Assembly (NCBI GenBank): GCA_003643935.1
Contig: QMLJ01000090.1
Location: forward strand, 1-5,846
Origin: Deltaproteobacteria bacterium
Lineage (GTDB): Bacteria > Desulfobacterota > Desulfomonilia > UBA1062
Direction of reading: 5' to 3'
DNA length: 5,846 nucleotides
A program made the translations under genes and the position numbers. Numbering within the stretch: the stretch's first letter is position 1; every line of letters begins with the position of its first letter. The notes under the pieces are model-generated. The model was given only the letters and a program-made list of their open reading frames with translations. It was not told the origin of the DNA and did not search any database. This document shows, one piece after another, positions 1 to 5,846 of the stretch.

Positions 1-113
1 CCAGGAAGTGCCCCAAATTCTCCTATGGTTCCAGGAGCGACAACTTCTTCCACCCTGCGGCTCAGAATTTCTCCCTGGGGTGTCACTATCTCCAATTGTA
101 AGTATTCTGCCAT
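1..113 (-). CDS. atpC: ATP synthase F1 epsilon subunit, N-terminal part (cut by window edge)
   Basis: This is the start of the epsilon subunit, a central-stalk protein that joins gamma to the c ring and in many bacteria inhibits ATP hydrolysis. Only 37 codons plus two bases are present. The ATG at 113-111 opens a protein beginning MAEYLQLEIVTPQGEILSRR, followed by VEEVVAPGTIGEFGALP. This is the usual start of the epsilon beta-sandwich domain: a first strand LxIVTPxGE, then the GxxGEFGxLPG turn. A GGGAGA ribosome site at 124-119 lies 5 bases before the ATG. The gene follows atpD after a 16-base gap, the standard beta-epsilon order. The C-terminal helical hairpin that decides inhibitory behaviour is outside the window, so regulation cannot be judged. 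Identity is firm from motif and position together, despite the short fragment. Confidence 0.93.
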   Translation of the reverse strand, partial: MAEYLQLEIVTPQGEILSRRVEEVVAPGTIGEFGALP

Positions 114-129
114 TTGTATCTCCCGATAG

Positions 130-2441
<2,312 letters not shown>

Positions 2442-2450
2442 TATCCCACC

Positions 2451-3971
<1,521 letters not shown>

Positions 3972-4511
3972 TCACCTCTTTATACTCTGTTTTATTTTCT
4001 CCAATTGCCTCTTTATACTCCCATCGTACACCATACCCTGGACCTCTGCGACAATCCCTCCAATTAGTGATGGATCGACGCTTACCTCTGGCGAGATTTT
4101 TTTCTTGATAACCTTGGACAGTGCATCTGAGATTTCCTCCACATCTTTATCATCTATCTCAATGGCAGTAATTATCTTTGCCCTTACCTTGCCAGAAACC
4201 TCGTCCATTATCTCGATATAGGCCTTTTGGATATCCTCCAGGTAACTAAATCTGTCTTTCTCGAGCAAGATGTCGAGAAACCTGCACATATATTGAGAAA
4301 GGCCCATCTTAGAAGTAATACCAGCAAGAATTTTTTTCTTTAAAAACAGGTCGTAAAGTGGACTCTCAAGCATGGACTTGAGCTCTTCGTTCTCTGCTAC
4401 AATCTTTACAACTGACCGTAGTTCTTCTAGAAATTTTTCCTCCTTGCCCTCTTCTCGAGCAAGATCAAACAAGGCCTTGGCATACCTGTTTGCAATCAAT
4501 TCGCTTCTCAA
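3972..4511 (-). CDS. atpH: ATP synthase F1 delta subunit (OSCP homologue)
   Basis: Delta caps the F1 head and ties it to the b/b' peripheral stalk, so that the stator does not turn with the rotor. The 179 residues match the family. The N-terminal six-helix domain (about 1-105) opens with IANRYAKALFDLA (6-18), the conserved first helix. The C-terminal domain holds the family signature, DPSLIGG (146-152) followed by YDGSIKRQL (162-170). The start codon is TTG at 4511-4509, sharing bases with the TGA stop of atpF (TTGA). AAGGTGG at 4528-4522, 10 bases upstream, supports it, and the RYAKAL helix sits at the expected distance from the N-terminus. No better ATG exists before that helix. The weak start fits a subunit needed at one copy per complex, but that link is an inference. 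The stop is TGA. Confidence 0.97.
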   Translation of the reverse strand: MRSELIANRYAKALFDLAREEGKEEKFLEELRSVVKIVAENEELKSMLESPLYDLFLKKKILAGITSKMGLSQYMCRFLDILLEKDRFSYLEDIQKAYIEIMDEVSGKVRAKIITAIEIDDKDVEEISDALSKVIKKKISPEVSVDPSLIGGIVAEVQGMVYDGSIKRQLEKIKQSIKR

Positions 4512-4528
4512 TTTTCTGTCACCACCTT
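4508..4528 (-). promoter_or_regulatory. atpF stop / atpH TTG start overlap with ribosome site
   Basis: AAGGTGG at 4528-4522 lies inside the last codons of atpF. Ten bases later comes TTGA, in which TTG (4511-4509) starts atpH and TGA (4510-4508) stops atpF. Ribosomes finishing atpF would be placed on the atpH start, which suggests translational coupling and could compensate for the poor initiator codon. Confidence 0.75.
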
Positions 4529-5083
4529 ATCTAGGTATTCTCTTATGATCCTCTTCTGGTCATCTTTTGATATCTGCCTTGAAATGATATCGGATGCCAT
4601 GTTGCAGGCCATGTCTGCGACCATTTCCCTCAAGCTCGCCTCTGCCTTTGATACCTCTTGCTGTGCAGAGCTCTTGGCCTGCTCTATTATCCTTTCGGAT
4701 GTTGACTTGCCTTCCTCTATTATGCGTGCCTTTTCCTTTTCTATTTCTCCTATGAGCATATTCCGAATATTCTCTATGTCTTTCTCAACCTCTTCAAGCT
4801 TTACCTTTGATTCCTCGTATCTTTTCTGGGCTTCTTTCTCAGCCCTCTCTACCTCATCAAGCACCTTTACGATCTCAGTGCGCCTATCCACGAAGTATTT
4901 ACGGACCCTGTCTGCAAGAAGCCTGTAAAGTATAACCACGAGTATGGTAAAATTGATAATCCTCCACACCATGTCCCAGATCTTTCTCGCCTCACTCGGA
5001 GGCTCCTGTGCAGCCAAGCACACACCAAGTATTGCAAAGAAGATCACGACAAGGAGAGGTAAGGATCTCTTGAGCTTACTCAT
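4508..5083 (-). CDS. atpF: ATP synthase Fo b subunit with N-terminal signal-like leader
   Basis: This is one of the two peripheral-stalk chains; it anchors in the membrane and runs up the side of F1 to delta. It has 191 residues. Residues 1-25 look like a signal peptide: basic MSKLKR, a hydrophobic core LPLLVVIFFAILGVCLAA, then a polar QEPPSEARK segment. A second hydrophobic helix, about 36-56 (WDMVWRIINFTILVVILYRL), is the normal b-type membrane anchor with its WRxxNF start. From about 57 a long charged coiled coil rich in Glu and Lys follows (for example KVKLEEVEKDIENIR), and the C-terminal part (150-191) should bind delta. Leaders of this kind are known in b subunits of Desulfobacterota. 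The ATG start overlaps the atpF' stop (ATGA, 5083-5080), and GGAGG at 5095-5091 sits 7 bases before it. Confidence 0.96.
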   Translation of the reverse strand: MSKLKRSLPLLVVIFFAILGVCLAAQEPPSEARKIWDMVWRIINFTILVVILYRLLADRVRKYFVDRRTEIVKVLDEVERAEKEAQKRYEESKVKLEEVEKDIENIRNMLIGEIEKEKARIIEEGKSTSERIIEQAKSSAQQEVSKAEASLREMVADMACNMASDIISRQISKDDQKRIIREYLDKVVTEN

Positions 5084-5511
5084 TGGGTGACCTCCCTTCC
5101 CAGTACCTGGTTTACAATGGATGAAGCAATAGCTCCCACTTCTGACTCAAGCTCTTTTCTCGCTGCCTCAACCTGTCTCTCAGCATCGGCCTTTATCTCC
5201 TCGAGTATCTGCTCGGCCTTTTTTCTGCCATCATTGATTATTCTATTTGCCTCTTCTTCAGCCTCTTTTATAGCAGAATTCTTTATCTCAAGCGCTTCGA
5301 CCTTTGCATCAGATATCTTTTCCTTGTAATCCTTGAGCATGTACTCGCTCTTCTCCAGCAGCTCCTTTGCCTTTTCCTGTCCCGTCTCTATCTTCTTATC
5401 TCTTTCGTCAAGTATCTTCAATATGGGCCTGTAAAGAATCCTATCCAGGATAAACATAAGGACAAGAAAATTGACCATCTGGACAAAGAAGGTCCAATTC
5501 AACTGAATCAT
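5080..5511 (-). CDS. atpF': ATP synthase Fo b' subunit
   Basis: This is the second peripheral-stalk chain, expected to pair with b as a heterodimer holding the alpha-beta head still against the rotor. It has 143 residues. A single membrane helix lies near the N-terminus (about 5-27, NWTFFVQMVNFLVLMFILDR), followed by the conserved LYRPILKILDERDKKI turn and a long Glu/Lys/Ala coiled coil (about 35-125). Unlike the b subunit next to it, it has no leader before the membrane helix. The start is ATG at 5511, where MIQLNW opens directly into the membrane helix; GGGGG at 5522-5518 is a usable ribosome site 6 bases away. An in-frame TTG at 5598 would add 29 residues but lies deep inside atpE. It follows atpE by 10 bases and ends in the ATGA overlap with atpF, as expected for chains made in equal amounts. 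Confidence 0.95.
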   Translation of the reverse strand: MIQLNWTFFVQMVNFLVLMFILDRILYRPILKILDERDKKIETGQEKAKELLEKSEYMLKDYKEKISDAKVEALEIKNSAIKEAEEEANRIINDGRKKAEQILEEIKADAERQVEAARKELESEVGAIASSIVNQVLGREVTQ

Positions 5512-5521
5512 AGGTAGCCCC

Positions 5522-5797
<276 letters not shown>

Positions 5798-5846
5798 TTA
5801 AACCACAAATATGGGCACAAGGGCAATTACAAGGGCATATATGGTA
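5798..5846 (-). CDS. Probable second c subunit, C-terminal end only (cut by window edge)
   Basis: An open frame enters at the window edge and ends with TAA at 5800-5798, just upstream of atpE on the same strand. The 15 visible residues read TIYALVIALVPIFVV. Aligned without gaps to the end of the complete c subunit ([15 protein letters not shown]), 10 of 15 are identical, including Tyr at the Tyr70 position and the same IFVV terminus. The DNA of the two ends is clearly diverged (GTTTAA against GTCTAG at the stop, with different codons throughout), so this is not a recent copy. TIYALVIAL is the usual continuation after EAL in H+-type c subunits, but the ion-binding Glu and its neighbours are beyond the edge. 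It could instead be another short membrane protein, though that is less likely given this match and position. Confidence 0.78.
   Translation of the reverse strand, partial: TIYALVIALVPIFVV

Noticed and set aside
5010..5030. Possible lipoprotein box (LGVC) in the b-subunit leader
   Set aside because: The residue before Cys22 is Val, not Gly, Ala or Ser, so it is not a proper lipobox. An ordinary signal peptide or extra membrane helix fits better.

Overview
The window is the greater part of a single F-type (F1Fo) ATP synthase operon, transcribed entirely on the minus strand. In the direction of transcription (high to low coordinates) it reads: 3' end of a first c-subunit-like gene (5846-5798, cut by the window edge), atpE (c), atpF' (b'), atpF (b), atpH (delta), atpA (alpha), atpG (gamma), atpD (beta), and the first 37 codons of atpC (epsilon), cut at position 1. 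Apart from gaps of at most 35 bases the window is fully coding. No promoter, terminator, RNA gene, mobile element or CRISPR array is visible. The a subunit (atpB) and the operon promoter are presumably upstream, beyond 5846.

The genes encode the whole F1 head (alpha, beta, gamma, delta and the start of epsilon), both peripheral-stalk chains (b and b') and the rotor-ring c subunit of the membrane Fo sector. All catalytic signatures checked are intact: Walker A in alpha and beta, the beta catalytic Glu, the alpha arginine finger, the gamma C-terminal signature and the delta C-terminal signature. The genes are tightly packed, with ATGA and TTGA stop/start overlaps at b'/b and b/delta. Elsewhere gaps are 6-35 bases, and several Shine-Dalgarno sites overlap the preceding stop codon, so translational coupling is likely.

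The organism is a bacterium with balanced base composition and frequent AGG (Arg) and ATA (Ile) codons. Separate b and b' genes, plus a b subunit with a signal-peptide-like leader before its membrane helix, resemble ATP synthases of Desulfobacterota (former Deltaproteobacteria) and related anaerobic lineages. That assignment is an inference and is not firm.

The point most worth attention is the rotor. The complete c subunit carries a Na+-type ion site (E65-S66-T67 and Y70), with Glu rather than Gln at position 32. This matches the two-carboxylate Na+ motif known from Fusobacterium nucleatum. Immediately upstream lies the tail of what looks like a second, diverged c subunit. Its visible residues (TIY where the complete copy has GIY) fit the EALTIY pattern common in H+-type c subunits, although the ion site itself is outside the window. 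A tandem pair of unlike c subunits, which might form a mixed ring, is the main lead. Otherwise this is a conventional housekeeping operon.
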